Notes: a model not told the origin generated them from the letters alone. Shown: positions 35,205 to 44,537, counted from the stretch's first letter. The stretch: DNA of 64,000 nucleotides from Streptomyces spinoverrucosus (GCF_006539505.1 NZ_BJND01000003.1:62001-126000), one strand, 5' to 3'. A program made the numbers and translations.

Positions 35205-36119
35205 TCACCGGTACCCGGTCGTGTCCGCCGGTTTGCCCGCGTCCTGGACCTCGACAAGATAACGCCAGGCGTCCGGCCGGCTGCCGTCGAGGTCGGTGAA
35301 GCCGTACTCCTGGGCGAGGGCGCCGCTGGAGAGGGAGTGGCCGTTGAAACGGGACACCTCGGGGTCGGCGGCGAGGGCCGCGACGGCGCGGCCGACGTAG
35401 CGCGGGGTCTCCGAGATGGCGAAGTGCGGGACCTTGTCGAGGGCGTCACGCCAGTTGTCCTCGCGGACGCCGTAGTGTTCGAGCATCATCTCCGAGCGCA
35501 GCCAGCCCGGTGTGAGGGCCACGGCGGTGGCGCCGCGCGGGCCCAGTTCGTGCCCCAGGGAGAAGGCCATGCGCAGGACGGACGCCTTGGCCAGGTCGTA
35601 GAAGAAGTTCACCCGGTAGTTGTCGCGGTTGTAGTCGGCCGTGCCGTCGGTCATCTCCACGACCAGGCCGCCGGGGCGGCGCAGCAGGAGGGGCAGGGCG
35701 TGGTGGCTGGTGATGGCGTGGGTCTCGACGGCGAGGCGGAGCAGCCGTAGGCCGTTGTCGAGGTTGTGCTCCCAGACGGTGGTGTCCCATTCGAAGAGCT
35801 TCTCGCCGCCCCAGATGTCGTTGGCCAGGATGTCGAGGCGGCCCTGTTCCCCGTCGATGCGCTCGACGAGGGTGCGGACCTGCGCCGGGTCGAGGTGGTC
35901 GGTGGGTACGGCGATGCCGTGGCCGCCGGCCTCGGTGACCAGGTCGGCGGTGTCCTCGATGGTCTCGGGGCGGTCGTACTCGGAGCGGCGGGCGCGGGTG
36001 CTGCGGCCGGTGACGTAGACGGTGGCGCCGGCCGCGCCGAGTTCCACGGCGATCCCGCGGCCCGCTCCGCGGGTCGCTCCGGCGACCAGCGCGATCTTGC
36101 CCTGCAGCGGCTGTGACAT
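35205..36119 (-). CDS. Short-chain dehydrogenase/reductase
   Basis: NAD(P)-dependent SDR of 304 aa. The Rossmann motif is LVAGATRGAGRGIAVEL (about 11-27). The active site shows Tyr-X3-Lys in NFFYDLAKASVLRM; the preceding serine is not obvious (EMTDGTADYN), as in some atypical SDRs. An insertion after the cofactor motif (RSTRARRSEYDRPETIEDTADLV) and a C-terminal extension (DGSRPDAWRYLVEV) set it apart from classical 250-aa members. The SD is GGGAGG before ATG 36119. It is probably a monocistronic gene with unknown substrate. Confidence 0.88.
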   Translation of the reverse strand: MSQPLQGKIALVAGATRGAGRGIAVELGAAGATVYVTGRSTRARRSEYDRPETIEDTADLVTEAGGHGIAVPTDHLDPAQVRTLVERIDGEQGRLDILANDIWGGEKLFEWDTTVWEHNLDNGLRLLRLAVETHAITSHHALPLLLRRPGGLVVEMTDGTADYNRDNYRVNFFYDLAKASVLRMAFSLGHELGPRGATAVALTPGWLRSEMMLEHYGVREDNWRDALDKVPHFAISETPRYVGRAVAALAADPEVSRFNGHSLSSGALAQEYGFTDLDGSRPDAWRYLVEVQDAGKPADTTGYR

Positions 36120-36213
36120 GTCCGACCTCCCGTGTGGCTGTTCCCGGGGAGGAGCCTGACGCGAAAGCCGGACATCTTCTGTCACCTTTCCCGGCGGGTC
36201 ACTCCGCCGGGAT

Positions 36214-36843
36214 TCAGTGACCCCGTGCGATCCACTCCTCCAGGTGCGGGGCCTCGGCACCGATGGTCGTCGAGTCGCCATGGCCGGTGAGGACCTTCGT
36301 CTCCGGCGGGAGGGTGAGGAGCCGTTCGCGGATCGAGTCGATGATCGTCGGGAAGTGGGAGTACGAGCGGCCGGTCGCGCCGGGGCCGCCCTGGAAGAGG
36401 GTGTCCCCGGTGAAGACCACACCGAGGCCCGGATCGTGGAGGCAGACCGCGCCGGGGGCGTGGCCCGGCGTGTGCAGCACCCGCAGGTCGGCGCCCGCCG
36501 CCTCGATGACCTGGCCGTCGAGCAGCCCGGCGTCCGGGTCGCGGTCGGGGTGGGTCTGCTTCCACAGAGCCAGGTCGTCGTGGTGCAGCCAGATCAGGGC
36601 TCCGGTGCGCTCGGCGAGCGCGGGCGCGGCGTTGATGTGGTCGTTGTGGGCGTGGGTGCACACGATGGCCGTCAGCCGGCGGCCGCCGACCGCCTTCACG
36701 ATCGCGTCGACGTCGTGGGCGGCGTCGATGACGACGACCTCGTGGTCGTCGCCGACGAGCCACACGTTGTTCTCGACGTCCCAGCTGCCGCCGTCGAGCG
36801 TGAACTGCCCGGCGGTGACGAGGCGTTCGATGCGGGCGGTCAT
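36214..36843 (-). CDS. MBL-fold hydrolase, probable S-formylmycothiol hydrolase
   Basis: Glyoxalase-II-like metallohydrolase of 209 aa with HAHNDH (metal motif, THAHNDHINAAPAL), then HTPGHAPGAVCL, GDTLFQGG and LTGHGD. This is the full set of di-metal ligands. Start ATG 36843 overlaps the stop of the mscR gene by one base (TGATG), so translation is coupled. In actinobacteria the mycothiol formaldehyde dehydrogenase is commonly paired with such a protein, which is thought to hydrolyse S-formylmycothiol to formate and free mycothiol. Function is inferred from this pairing. Confidence 0.88.
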   Translation of the reverse strand: MTARIERLVTAGQFTLDGGSWDVENNVWLVGDDHEVVVIDAAHDVDAIVKAVGGRRLTAIVCTHAHNDHINAAPALAERTGALIWLHHDDLALWKQTHPDRDPDAGLLDGQVIEAAGADLRVLHTPGHAPGAVCLHDPGLGVVFTGDTLFQGGPGATGRSYSHFPTIIDSIRERLLTLPPETKVLTGHGDSTTIGAEAPHLEEWIARGH

Positions 36844-37931
36844 CACAGCACCACCACCGAGCGCAGTACGTCACCGTGGTGCATCCGCTCGAACGCCTTC
36901 TCCACCTCGTCGATCCGGATCGTCTCGGTCACGAAGGCGTCCAGGTTCAGGCGCCCCTGCAGGTGCAGGTCGATCAGCATGGGGAAGTCGCGGGACGGCA
37001 GGCAGTCGCCGTACCAGGAGGATTTCAGCGCACCGCCGCGTCCGAAGACGTCGAGGAGCGGGAGTTCGAGCTTCATCTCCGGGGTGGGTACGCCGACCAG
37101 GACGACCGTGCCGGCCAGGTCCCGGGCGTAGAAGGCCTGCTGGTACGTCTCCGGGCGGCCGACCGCCTCGATGACGACGTCGGCGCCGAAACCGCCGGTC
37201 AGGTCGCGGATCGCCTCGACCGGGTCGGCCTTGGTCGAGTTGACGGTGTGGGTGGCGCCCATCGTGCGGGCGGTCTCCAGCTTGCGGTCGTCGATGTCGA
37301 CCGCGATGATCCGCGCCGCTCCGGCCAGGTGCGACCCGGCGATGGCCGCGTCGCCGACGCCGCCGCAGCCGATGACGGCGACGGTGTCGCCGCGGCCGAC
37401 GTTGCCGGTGTTGATGGCGGCGCCGATGCCGGCCATCACACCGCAGCCCAGCAGTCCGGCGACCGCCGGGGAGACGGCCGGGTCGACCTTGGTGCACTGA
37501 CCGGCCGCGACCAGCGTCTTCTCGGCGAACGCGCCGATGCCGAGCGCCGGGGAGAGCTCCTGGCCGGTGTTGGCGAGGGTCATCTTCTGCTCGGCGTTGT
37601 GGGTGTCGAAGCAGTACCACGGCCGACCGCGCAGACAGGCCCGGCAACGGCCGCACACCGCACGCCAGTTGAGGATCACGAAGTCTCCGGGCGCCACGTC
37701 GGTGACACCGTCGCCGACCGTCTCGACGACCCCGGCGGCCTCGTGGCCGAGCAGGAAGGGGAACTCGTCCGTGATGCCGCCCTGCTTGTAGTGCAGATCG
37801 GTGTGGCAGACCCCGCAGGCCTGCACCCGCACCACGGCCTCGCCCGGCCCCGGGTCCGGCACGACGATCGTCTCGACCCGCACCGGCTCGTCCTTCCCCG
37901 GTGCGATCACGCCGCGTACTTCCTGCGCCAT
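36843..37931 (-). CDS. mscR: S-(hydroxymethyl)mycothiol dehydrogenase (MscR/AdhE2)
   Basis: Zinc-dependent class III-like alcohol dehydrogenase, 362 aa. Catalytic zinc ligands Cys and His in [12 protein letters not shown] and GHEAAGVVE; structural zinc cluster [15 protein letters not shown]. The cofactor fold has [16 protein letters not shown] and a ribose acid in [10 protein letters not shown]. The segment [21 protein letters not shown] and [22 protein letters not shown] are typical of the mycothiol form. It oxidises the adduct of formaldehyde and mycothiol, or S-nitrosomycothiol. It is first in a two-gene operon with the MBL hydrolase. SD GGAAGGGG precedes ATG 37931. Confidence 0.93.
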   Translation of the reverse strand: MAQEVRGVIAPGKDEPVRVETIVVPDPGPGEAVVRVQACGVCHTDLHYKQGGITDEFPFLLGHEAAGVVETVGDGVTDVAPGDFVILNWRAVCGRCRACLRGRPWYCFDTHNAEQKMTLANTGQELSPALGIGAFAEKTLVAAGQCTKVDPAVSPAVAGLLGCGVMAGIGAAINTGNVGRGDTVAVIGCGGVGDAAIAGSHLAGAARIIAVDIDDRKLETARTMGATHTVNSTKADPVEAIRDLTGGFGADVVIEAVGRPETYQQAFYARDLAGTVVLVGVPTPEMKLELPLLDVFGRGGALKSSWYGDCLPSRDFPMLIDLHLQGRLNLDAFVTETIRIDEVEKAFERMHHGDVLRSVVVL

Positions 37932-38055
37932 GGTGCTGACCCCTTCCCTCTCCGGGCGTCCGTCCCGCTCCCGACCTTACGTGTGACTGATCGGTAAGGG
38001 GCGGGTTCGGGGACCGGAGGAAGGGCGGGCGGTTGCTTCCGGCCACCTTTCTGGA

Positions 38056-38069
38056 TACCCCCGGGGGTA
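38056..38069. promoter_or_regulatory. CstR-type operator before the persulfide dioxygenase gene
   Basis: TACCCCCGGGGGTA is a perfect 14-bp palindrome (TACC-N6-GGTA), the form expected for a CsoR/CstR (DUF156) operator. It is 43 bp upstream of the GTG at 38113. A second site with the same half-sites lies at 40537-40550. Confidence 0.72.
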
Positions 38070-38112
38070 CTTCACCTTTGCTCCCGGGTTCGCCTAGGAG
38101 AGGAGCGCTGCC

Positions 38113-39477
38113 GTGTACTTCGTCGACACCATCGACGTGCCTGGTCTGGGCAACCGCGGCTATCTGGCGGGTGGTGCGCACGGTGCCGTCGTGGTCGATC
38201 CGCCGCGTGACATCGATCGGGTGATCGGGGCCGCCGCCCGGCGCGGGGTGCGCATCTCGCACGTCGCCGAGACCCATGTCCACAACGACTACGTCACCGG
38301 TGGCCTGGAGCTGGCCCGGGTCACCGGCGCCCGCTATCTGGTGCCGGCCGGGGCGCGGGTGGCGTACGAGCGGACTGCCGTCGAGGACGGCGATCTCACC
38401 TGGATCGGAGACGGTCTGGCGCTGCGCGCGCTGGCCACGCCCGGCCACACCCCGCACCACATGTCGTACGTCCTGGAGGACGACGGGCGGGCCGTGGCCG
38501 TGTTCACGGGCGGCTCCCTGCTCATCGGCACCGTGGGGCGGCCGGACCTGGTCGAGCCACGGCTCACCGAGCGGCTGGCGCGGGCGCAGTACGACTCCGC
38601 GCACCGGCTGGCCGCCGAGCTGCCGGACGCGGCGCAGGTGCTGCCGACGCACGGCTTCGGCAGCTTCTGTTCGGCCGGGCAGGATGACAGCCGGACGCAG
38701 ACCACGATCGGCCGGGAGCGCACCGCCAACGAGGCGCTCGTCAAGGACGTCGACACGTTCGTCGCCGATCTGCTGGCCACGCTGGACGACATACCGGCGT
38801 ACTACGCCCACATGGGCCCCGCCAACGCGGGCGGTCCGGCGCCGGTGGACCTCACGCCGCCGCGCAGGGCCGACGCCGGGGAGATCGCCGCCCGGCTGGC
38901 CGCCGGGGAGTGGGTGGTGGACCTGCGTAGCCGGGTCGCGTTCGCCGAGGGGCATGTCACCGGCGCGCTGAACTTCGAGGCGGAGGGGCAGCTCGCCACC
39001 TATCTGGCCTGGCTGTTGCCGTGGGGCAAACCGGTGACGCTGCTGGCGGAGTCGGCCGAGCAGCTGGCCGACGCCCAGCGGGAACTCGTCCGGGTCGGCA
39101 TCGACCGCCCCGCCGCGGCCGCGACCGGCTCCCCCGCCGACTGGGTGCCCGCGGGCGAGCGGCCGCGCTCCTTCCCGCGCGGCACGTTCGCGGAGCTCGC
39201 CACCCGTGACGGCGCCGTGATCCTCGACGTACGGCGCGACTCCGAGCGGGCGGCCGAGCACATCGCGGGTTCGCTGCACATCCCGCTGCACCGGCTGCGC
39301 GACCGGCTCGCCGAGGTGCCGGACGGCACGGTGTGGGTGCACTGCGCCGGCGGGATGCGGGCGGCCATCGCGGCCTCGCTGCTGGATGCGGCGGGGCGGG
39401 ACGTGGTGGCCGTCGACGACGGGTTCGACGCGGCGCGGGAGGCGGGGTTGCCGCTGCACCGCGAGTCCCGCGCGTGA
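38113..39477 (+). CDS. CstB-like persulfide dioxygenase-rhodanese fusion
   Basis: 454-aa enzyme with three domains: an MBL/ETHE1-type dioxygenase (about 1-240; ETHVHNDYVTGG, GHTPHHMSY), an inactive rhodanese-like domain (about 260-345; DLRSRVAFAEGHVTGALNF, with no catalytic Cys) and an active C-terminal rhodanese (about 355-454) with Cys411 in VHCAGGMRA. This is the CstB order, and Cys411 is at nearly the same place as in Staphylococcus CstB. It should oxidise glutathione/mycothiol or protein persulfide to sulfite and thiosulfate. The fourth metal-motif residue is Tyr instead of His (HVHNDY). GTG 38113 follows AGGAGAGGAG. Stop overlaps the next start (GTGA). Confidence 0.9.
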   Translation: MYFVDTIDVPGLGNRGYLAGGAHGAVVVDPPRDIDRVIGAAARRGVRISHVAETHVHNDYVTGGLELARVTGARYLVPAGARVAYERTAVEDGDLTWIGDGLALRALATPGHTPHHMSYVLEDDGRAVAVFTGGSLLIGTVGRPDLVEPRLTERLARAQYDSAHRLAAELPDAAQVLPTHGFGSFCSAGQDDSRTQTTIGRERTANEALVKDVDTFVADLLATLDDIPAYYAHMGPANAGGPAPVDLTPPRRADAGEIAARLAAGEWVVDLRSRVAFAEGHVTGALNFEAEGQLATYLAWLLPWGKPVTLLAESAEQLADAQRELVRVGIDRPAAAATGSPADWVPAGERPRSFPRGTFAELATRDGAVILDVRRDSERAAEHIAGSLHIPLHRLRDRLAEVPDGTVWVHCAGGMRAAIAASLLDAAGRDVVAVDDGFDAAREAGLPLHRESRA

Positions 39478-40220
39478 GCGCGCTGATCCTCGCGCTGCTC
39501 GCCGGTGCCGTCACCGGTCTGGCCCTGGGGGCCCTCGGCGGTGGCGGCAGTGTGCTGGCCGTGCCCGCGTTGATCTACCTACTCGGCCTCACCCCGGCCG
39601 CGGCGGCCACCGCGAGCCTGCTGATCGTCAGCGTCAGCTCCGGCATCGCACTGCTCGGACACGCCCGCGAGGGCACGGTTCAGTGGCGTCGAGGCGTGCT
39701 GTTCGCGCTCGCCGGTCTGGTTCCCGCCGCCGTCGGTGGCGCGGTCTCCGGGCGGCTCCCTGCCGGGCTGCTGACCGGCGCCTTCGCCGTCCTCGCGGCC
39801 GTCGCCGCGGTGCGGATGCTGCGTCCCTCGGCGGCCGTGCGCGACGAGGCGCCGGTACGGCGCGGGCGCGTCGCCACCGCCGGGGCCGGGCTCGGCGCGG
39901 TCACCGGGGTGCTGGGCGTGGGCGGCGGCTTTCTGGCCGTACCGGCGCTGGTGAACGTCGTGGGCCTGGGCATGCGAGCGGCCGTCGGCACCTCGCTGCT
40001 GGTCGTCACCGTCAACTCGCTGGTCGCGCTGGCGGCCCGCGCGGGAGCGGCCGTGGGCGTCGACTGGGCGCGCATCGCGCCGTTCGCGGCGGCGGCTGTC
40101 CTCGCGGCGTGGGACGGCAGACGGCTGGCGGCGCGGGTTTCCGCCGGTTCGCTGCGGCGGGTCTTCGCCTGGACGCTGCTGGCGGTGGCTGCGTTCATGC
40201 TGGCGGACGCCGTCTGGTGA
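39474..40220 (+). CDS. TauE/SafE family sulfite/sulfur anion exporter
   Basis: Polytopic membrane protein of 248 aa. The two homologous halves show the family pattern: ALGALGGGGSVLAVPALIYLLGL near the N-terminus and GAVTGVLGVGGGFLAVPALVNVVGL in the second half. About eight helices. It should export the sulfite or related anion made by the CstB-like enzyme, like TauE. GTG 39474 overlaps the previous stop by 4 nt (GTGA), so the two are translationally coupled. Its stop is 6 bp from that of the convergent CstR gene. Confidence 0.92.
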   Translation: MSALILALLAGAVTGLALGALGGGGSVLAVPALIYLLGLTPAAAATASLLIVSVSSGIALLGHAREGTVQWRRGVLFALAGLVPAAVGGAVSGRLPAGLLTGAFAVLAAVAAVRMLRPSAAVRDEAPVRRGRVATAGAGLGAVTGVLGVGGGFLAVPALVNVVGLGMRAAVGTSLLVVTVNSLVALAARAGAAVGVDWARIAPFAAAAVLAAWDGRRLAARVSAGSLRRVFAWTLLAVAAFMLADAVW

Positions 40221-40226
40221 GAACGC

Positions 40227-40583
<357 letters not shown>

Positions 40584-40585
40584 TC

Positions 40586-41152
40586 ATGACCGCTCCCGTC
40601 GCCCTCACCCCGGAAGAGGCCCGGACCCGACTCCCCCACCTCACCGTCGTGGACGTCCGCACCCCGGCCGAGTACGCAGGCGGCCACCTCCCCGGCGCCC
40701 TGAACGTCCCCCTGGACCAGCTCCCCCGCGCCCTCCCCGCGCTGCGCGAGGCGCGCGGCGAGCTGCTCATGGTCTGTGCCTCCGGCCGCCGTTCGGAGCA
40801 GGCCTGCGCGGCGCTCGCCGAGGAGGGCGTAACGGCCATGACGCTGACGGGCGGTACGCAGGAGTGGGCCCGGCGCGGTCACGAACTGGGCCGCCCCGAC
40901 AGCACCCCGCGCACTACCTGGTCCATGGAACGCCAGGTTCGGTTCACCGCGGGGGCTCTCGTCCTCACAGGGCTCGCGCTCGGACTGCTGCATCCCGCCT
41001 GGCAGTTGCTCGCCGCGGGCATCGCGGGCGGGCTGGTCTTCTCCGCGCTGACCAACACGTGCGGCCTGGCCGCCCTGCTCGGCAGGCTGCCGCACAACCG
41101 GCCGCGCCCGGCCGACCTCGACGCCACCCTGACGGCGCTCAGGGCGCGGTAG
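40586..41152 (+). CDS. Rhodanese with C-terminal membrane domain (DUF2892-type)
   Basis: 188-aa membrane-tethered sulfurtransferase. The N-terminal rhodanese domain (about 1-105) has Cys64 in MVCASGRRSEQA, the sulfur carrier. The C-terminal region (about 113-165) carries two hydrophobic helices (FTAGALVLTGLALGLLHPAW, LLAAGIAGGLVFSALTN) followed by TNTCGLAALLGRLPHN. This two-domain layout is known in sulfide-response operons. It may pass sulfane sulfur to or from the membrane. It is divergent from the CstR gene and covered by the shared operator. SD: GGAAGG before ATG 40586. Confidence 0.9.
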   Translation: MTAPVALTPEEARTRLPHLTVVDVRTPAEYAGGHLPGALNVPLDQLPRALPALREARGELLMVCASGRRSEQACAALAEEGVTAMTLTGGTQEWARRGHELGRPDSTPRTTWSMERQVRFTAGALVLTGLALGLLHPAWQLLAAGIAGGLVFSALTNTCGLAALLGRLPHNRPRPADLDATLTALRAR

Positions 41153-41219
41153 CCGCCGACGGCGAAACCCGGAGGTCGATTGTCAGTGCTCCCCCGTAGT
41201 CTCTGAACATCCCGCCGGA

Positions 41220-41267
41220 TTCGTGAACGAGCGAATTCGTGAAAGAGCGAGTTCGTGAAAGAGCCAA
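41220..41267 (+). repeat. Three 16-bp direct repeats in the ABC exporter leader
   Basis: TTCGTGAAC/AGAGC recurs at 41220, 41236 and 41252 (period 16). Each carries GTGAA, and the first GTG opens an 11-codon frame ending TGA at 41258. They lie immediately before the AAGGAG ribosome site of the gene at 41276. Confidence 0.7.
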
Positions 41268-41275
41268 GGAGCAGC

Positions 41276-43030
41276 GTGAGCATCGCACAGACGGAGACCG
41301 CCCCGCCCCCGTGGCGCATGCTGCTGGGTTATGTACGACCCCACCGGTGGGCCCTGTTCGTGGGCGCGGTGCTCTCGCTGGTCACCGGGGCCACCGGGCT
41401 GCTGCTGCCGCTGGTGGCGCGGGAGTTGATCGACGACCTGTCCCACGACCGGGCCATCACCGGCGCGTTGATCGCCATGTCGGGCCTGGTCGTGGCCAAC
41501 GCCGCGGTCGGCGCGCTGGGCGCGTACGTGCTGCGGCGCACCGCCGAGTCGGTGGTGCTCGGCGCGCGGCGCACCCTGTCGTCGTATCTGCTCCGGCTGC
41601 GCATTTCCGCGGTGGACCGCAGCGAGCCCGGTGACCTGATGGCCCGGATCACCTCGGACACCACGCTGTTGCGCGAGGTCACCACCGACTCCCTGGTCGG
41701 CCTCGGCACCGGTGGGCTCACGCTGGTCGCGACCGTGGTGATGATGGGCCTGGTCGACCCGGTGCTGCTCGGCGTCACCCTCGCCGTGGTCCTCGGCGCG
41801 GGCACGGTCCTCGGCGTCATCGTGCCGCGCATCAACAAGGCCAGCCGGCGGGCGCAGGACGCGGTCGGGGTGATGGGCGCCTCGCTGGAGCGGGTGCTGG
41901 GCGCGCTGCGCACGGTGAAGGCGTCCGGCGCCGAGCACCGCGAGGAGCAGACTCTGCACGCCGCGGCTCAGGAGTCGTGGCGGCAGAGCGTGCGCGCCGC
42001 CAAGTGGTCGGCGGCCGCGGGCAACACGGCCGGGCTGGCGATGCAGATCGCCTTCATCACGGTGCTCGCGGTCGGCGGCGCGCGGGTCGCGACCGGCGCC
42101 GTCGACGTGGGCACGCTGGTCGCCTTCCTGCTGTACGTCTTCTACCTCATGGCGCCGATCCAGCAGGTCGTCGGCGCGATCACCCAGTACCAGACGGGTG
42201 CCGCGGCCCTGGCCCGGATCCAGGAGGCGCTGCGGCTGCCCGCCGAACCCCCGGCGTCCGCCGCCCCGTTGCCTTCGTCCGAAGCGCGCCCGGCGGCGCT
42301 CACCTTCGAGGACGTCCGCTTCCGCTACGCCGACGACCTGCCTTACGTCCACCACGGCGTGAGCTTCGAGGTGCCGGCGCAGGGCATGACGGCGTTCGTC
42401 GGCCCGTCCGGCGCGGGCAAGACGACCGTCTTCTCGCTCATCGAGCGGTTCTACGACCCCGAGTCGGGCGTGATCACGCTGGACGGGCGGGACCTCACGG
42501 AGTGGGAGCTGCCGCAGCTGCGCTCGGCGATCGGCTACGTCGAGCAGGACGCGCCGGTGCTGTCCGGATCGCTGCGCGACAACATGCTGCTGGGCAATCC
42601 GGAGGCGGACGACGACGCCCTCGCGCGGGTGCTGAAGACGACCCGGCTGGACGGGCTGGTCGGGCGGCTGCCGAGCGGGCTCGACACGCTGGTCGGCCAT
42701 CGCGGCACCAAGCTGTCGGGCGGCGAGCGTCAGCGGGTGGCGATAGCCCGCGCGCTGCTGCGCCGCCCGAGGCTGCTGCTCCTGGACGAGGCCACCTCGC
42801 AGCTGGACGCGGTCAACGAGGCGGCGCTGCGCGACACCGTCGCCGACGTGGCCCGTACGACCACGGTGCTGGTCGTCGCGCACCGGCTGTCCACGGTGAC
42901 GATGGCCGACCGGATCGTGGTGATGGACTCGGGCAAGGTCCGCGCGGTGGGCACGCACCGCGAACTCGTGACCGCCGACCCGTTGTACGCGGAGCTGGCG
43001 GCAACGCAGTTCCTCGCCACGGCGGGCTGA
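41276..43030 (+). CDS. ABC exporter, fused permease and ATPase
   Basis: Half-size type I exporter, 584 aa. N-terminal membrane domain (about 20-310) with six hydrophobic helices; C-terminal nucleotide-binding domain: Walker [11 protein letters not shown]-loop [10 protein letters not shown], signature LSGGERQRV, Walker [16 protein letters not shown], and H-loop AHRLSTV. It should act as a homodimer exporting drug, lipid or peptide. GTG 41276 follows AAGGAG. An earlier in-frame GTG (41255) lies inside the repeats and has no SD. No neighbour identifies the cargo. Confidence 0.92.
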   Translation: MSIAQTETAPPPWRMLLGYVRPHRWALFVGAVLSLVTGATGLLLPLVARELIDDLSHDRAITGALIAMSGLVVANAAVGALGAYVLRRTAESVVLGARRTLSSYLLRLRISAVDRSEPGDLMARITSDTTLLREVTTDSLVGLGTGGLTLVATVVMMGLVDPVLLGVTLAVVLGAGTVLGVIVPRINKASRRAQDAVGVMGASLERVLGALRTVKASGAEHREEQTLHAAAQESWRQSVRAAKWSAAAGNTAGLAMQIAFITVLAVGGARVATGAVDVGTLVAFLLYVFYLMAPIQQVVGAITQYQTGAAALARIQEALRLPAEPPASAAPLPSSEARPAALTFEDVRFRYADDLPYVHHGVSFEVPAQGMTAFVGPSGAGKTTVFSLIERFYDPESGVITLDGRDLTEWELPQLRSAIGYVEQDAPVLSGSLRDNMLLGNPEADDDALARVLKTTRLDGLVGRLPSGLDTLVGHRGTKLSGGERQRVAIARALLRRPRLLLLDEATSQLDAVNEAALRDTVADVARTTTVLVVAHRLSTVTMADRIVVMDSGKVRAVGTHRELVTADPLYAELAATQFLATAG

Positions 43031-43035
43031 CCCGT

Positions 43036-43051
43036 CAGGCGCGGCCGCCTG
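43036..43051 (+). terminator. Possible stem-loop after the ABC exporter
   Basis: CAGGCG-CGGC-CGCCTG, 6-bp stem with a 4-nt loop, 5 bp after the exporter stop. No U-run follows, so it is at best a weak Streptomyces-type terminator. Confidence 0.35.
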
Positions 43052-43145
43052 CGCTTGCCGAGGCCCACCGTGCGGAGGAATCTCGTAGGTGAGGCCCTGC
43101 GCGGCCCGCGTCCCCTGTGGGCCGCGGCCCTCGAAGGAGGTCACG

Positions 43146-43511
43146 ATGGGTACTGCGGCAAGTCCCGCCTTCGACGCAGAGACGTTGCGCCGGGGCATTG
43201 AAGGCAATCCGAACACCCTTCTGTCGCTCTACGCCGACGACGCCGAACTGCGCGTCGTGGACCACAACACACAGCCCAGCCACCCCCGGGTGCTGCACGG
43301 CCGCGACGAGATCAGCGCCATGCTCGACGACGTCTACAGCCGTGACATGACGCACAAGCTGGAGGACTGCATCGTCCAGGGCGACCGTGCGGCCTTCAGC
43401 GAGTCCTGCGAGTACTCGGACGGGGTCCGCGTCTTCGCCGAGTCGATGATCAGGCTGCGCGGCGGCAAGATCACCGAGCAGACCCTGATCCAGGCGTGGG
43501 ACGAGCAGTAG
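43146..43511 (+). CDS. SnoaL/NTF2-like protein
   Basis: 121-aa cone-fold protein: FDAETLRRGIEGNPNTLLSLYADDAELRVVDHNTQPSHPRVLHGRDEISAMLDDVYSRDMTHKLEDCIV is the NTF2 pattern of helix, curved sheet, and the HG-x-DEI element. It may bind a small ligand or act as an isomerase/hydrolase; no catalytic set is obvious. Strong SD GAAGGAGGT and ATG 43146 choose the start over upstream ATG/GTG codons. It precedes the ZTP riboswitch by about 40 bp and may have a separate transcript. Confidence 0.85.
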   Translation: MGTAASPAFDAETLRRGIEGNPNTLLSLYADDAELRVVDHNTQPSHPRVLHGRDEISAMLDDVYSRDMTHKLEDCIVQGDRAAFSESCEYSDGVRVFAESMIRLRGGKITEQTLIQAWDEQ

Positions 43512-43548
43512 CGCAGAAGCAGGAGAGCAGGTGCGGCACGGCCTCGGT

Positions 43549-43554
43549 TACTCT
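43549..43554 (+). promoter_or_regulatory. -10 box for folD
   Basis: TACTCT fits a -10 element and would place the transcript start at about 43561, at the first bases of the riboswitch aptamer. No good -35 was found. Confidence 0.45.
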
Positions 43555-43556
43555 GG

Positions 43557-43656
43557 TCCGGGGCCGTGACTGGCGCTGAGGTGGAGTACCACCGGGGAGC
43601 GGTCCACGCAGAGTCGATGCCGCGCGCCTGGGCGATCCGCACGATCGACCCAGGAG
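43557..43656 (+). promoter_or_regulatory. ZTP riboswitch (pfl RNA) upstream of folD
   Basis: The leader contains the conserved pfl/ZTP blocks in order: GGGCCGTGACTGGCG (43560-43574), a GGTGG...CCACC hairpin (43580-43592), CACCGGGGAGCGG (about 43590-43602), a variable loop and the 3' block GCGCCTGGGC (about 43624-43633). These form the two ZMP/ZTP-binding subdomains. CCTGGG (43627-43632) can pair with CCCAGG (43649-43654), which contains part of the SD AGGAG before ATG 43663, so the ligand-free form can hide the ribosome site. Confidence 0.88.
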
Positions 43657-43662
43657 TGGATC

Positions 43663-44514
43663 ATGTCTCAGGCCCGGCTCATGGATGGCACCGCGCTCGC
43701 CCGGCGCATCGTCGAGGACACCGCGAAGCGCGCCACCGCTCTCACCGAACGCACCGGCACCGCCCCGTGTCTGGCGACGGTGCTGGTGGGCGAGGACCCC
43801 GCGTCCGTCACCTACGTCCGTATGAAGCAGAACCGCTGCCGCAAGGCCGGTATCACCTCCCGGCATGTGGCGCTGCCCGCCGCCACGACCACCGAGGAAC
43901 TCGTCGGCACGCTCAGGGCCCTCTCCGCCGACCCCGAGGTGCACGGCATCCTGCTCCAGCACCCGGTCGGCGAGCACATCGACGAGCGGGCCGCGTTCGA
44001 GGCGATCGCGCCGGAGAAGGACGTCGACGGCGTCACCTTCGCGTCCTTCGCGACGATGAGCTTCGGGCTGCCGGGGTTCGTCTCGTGTACGCCGGGCGGG
44101 ATCATGCGGCTGCTCGACGCGTACGACGTCGACCCGGCCGGCAAGCGGGCCGTGGTGGTCGGCCGCAGCGCGATCCTCGGCAAGCCGGTCGGCATGCTGC
44201 TGCTCGCCCGGGACGCCACGGTGACGTACTGCCACTCCCGCACCCGGGACCTGTCGTCGGCCGTCCGGGAGGCGGACATCGTGGTCGCCGCCGTCGGCCG
44301 CCCCCGCCTGATCCGTGGCCAGGACATCAAGCCGGGCGCCGTCGTGATCGACGCCGGTTACAACGCCGGGAACATCGGTGACGTCGATTTCGACTCGGCC
44401 GTGGAACAGGCCGCGCTGATCACGCCGGTGCCGGGCGGGGTCGGGCCGATGACGATCGCCACGCTGCTGGAACAGACGGTCCACGCGGCGGAGCGGCAGC
44501 TGGGGGTGGCCTGA
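43663..44514 (+). CDS. folD: Methylenetetrahydrofolate dehydrogenase/cyclohydrolase (FolD)
   Basis: Bifunctional one-carbon enzyme of 283 aa: oxidises 5,10-methylene-THF with NADP and hydrolyses the methenyl form to 10-formyl-THF, the formyl donor for purine synthesis. Signatures: catalytic region VTYVRMKQNRCRKAGI with Lys, ILLQHPVGEHIDERAAFEAIAPEKDVDG, the cofactor motif VVGRSAILGKPVGMLLL, and PVPGGVGPMTIATLLEQT. The SD is AGGAG 8 nt before ATG. Directly under a ZTP riboswitch that reports folate shortage. Many streptomycetes carry another folD elsewhere; whether that is so here is not visible. Confidence 0.95.
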   Translation: MSQARLMDGTALARRIVEDTAKRATALTERTGTAPCLATVLVGEDPASVTYVRMKQNRCRKAGITSRHVALPAATTTEELVGTLRALSADPEVHGILLQHPVGEHIDERAAFEAIAPEKDVDGVTFASFATMSFGLPGFVSCTPGGIMRLLDAYDVDPAGKRAVVVGRSAILGKPVGMLLLARDATVTYCHSRTRDLSSAVREADIVVAAVGRPRLIRGQDIKPGAVVIDAGYNAGNIGDVDFDSAVEQAALITPVPGGVGPMTIATLLEQTVHAAERQLGVA

Positions 44515-44537
44515 ACCCGGCGCTCAGGTAAGGGAGT

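Noticed and set aside
41276..43030. ABC exporter as part of the sulfane-sulfur unit
   Set aside because: It has its own leader, no CstR-type site, and follows the rhodanese gene by 123 bp; no evidence links them.
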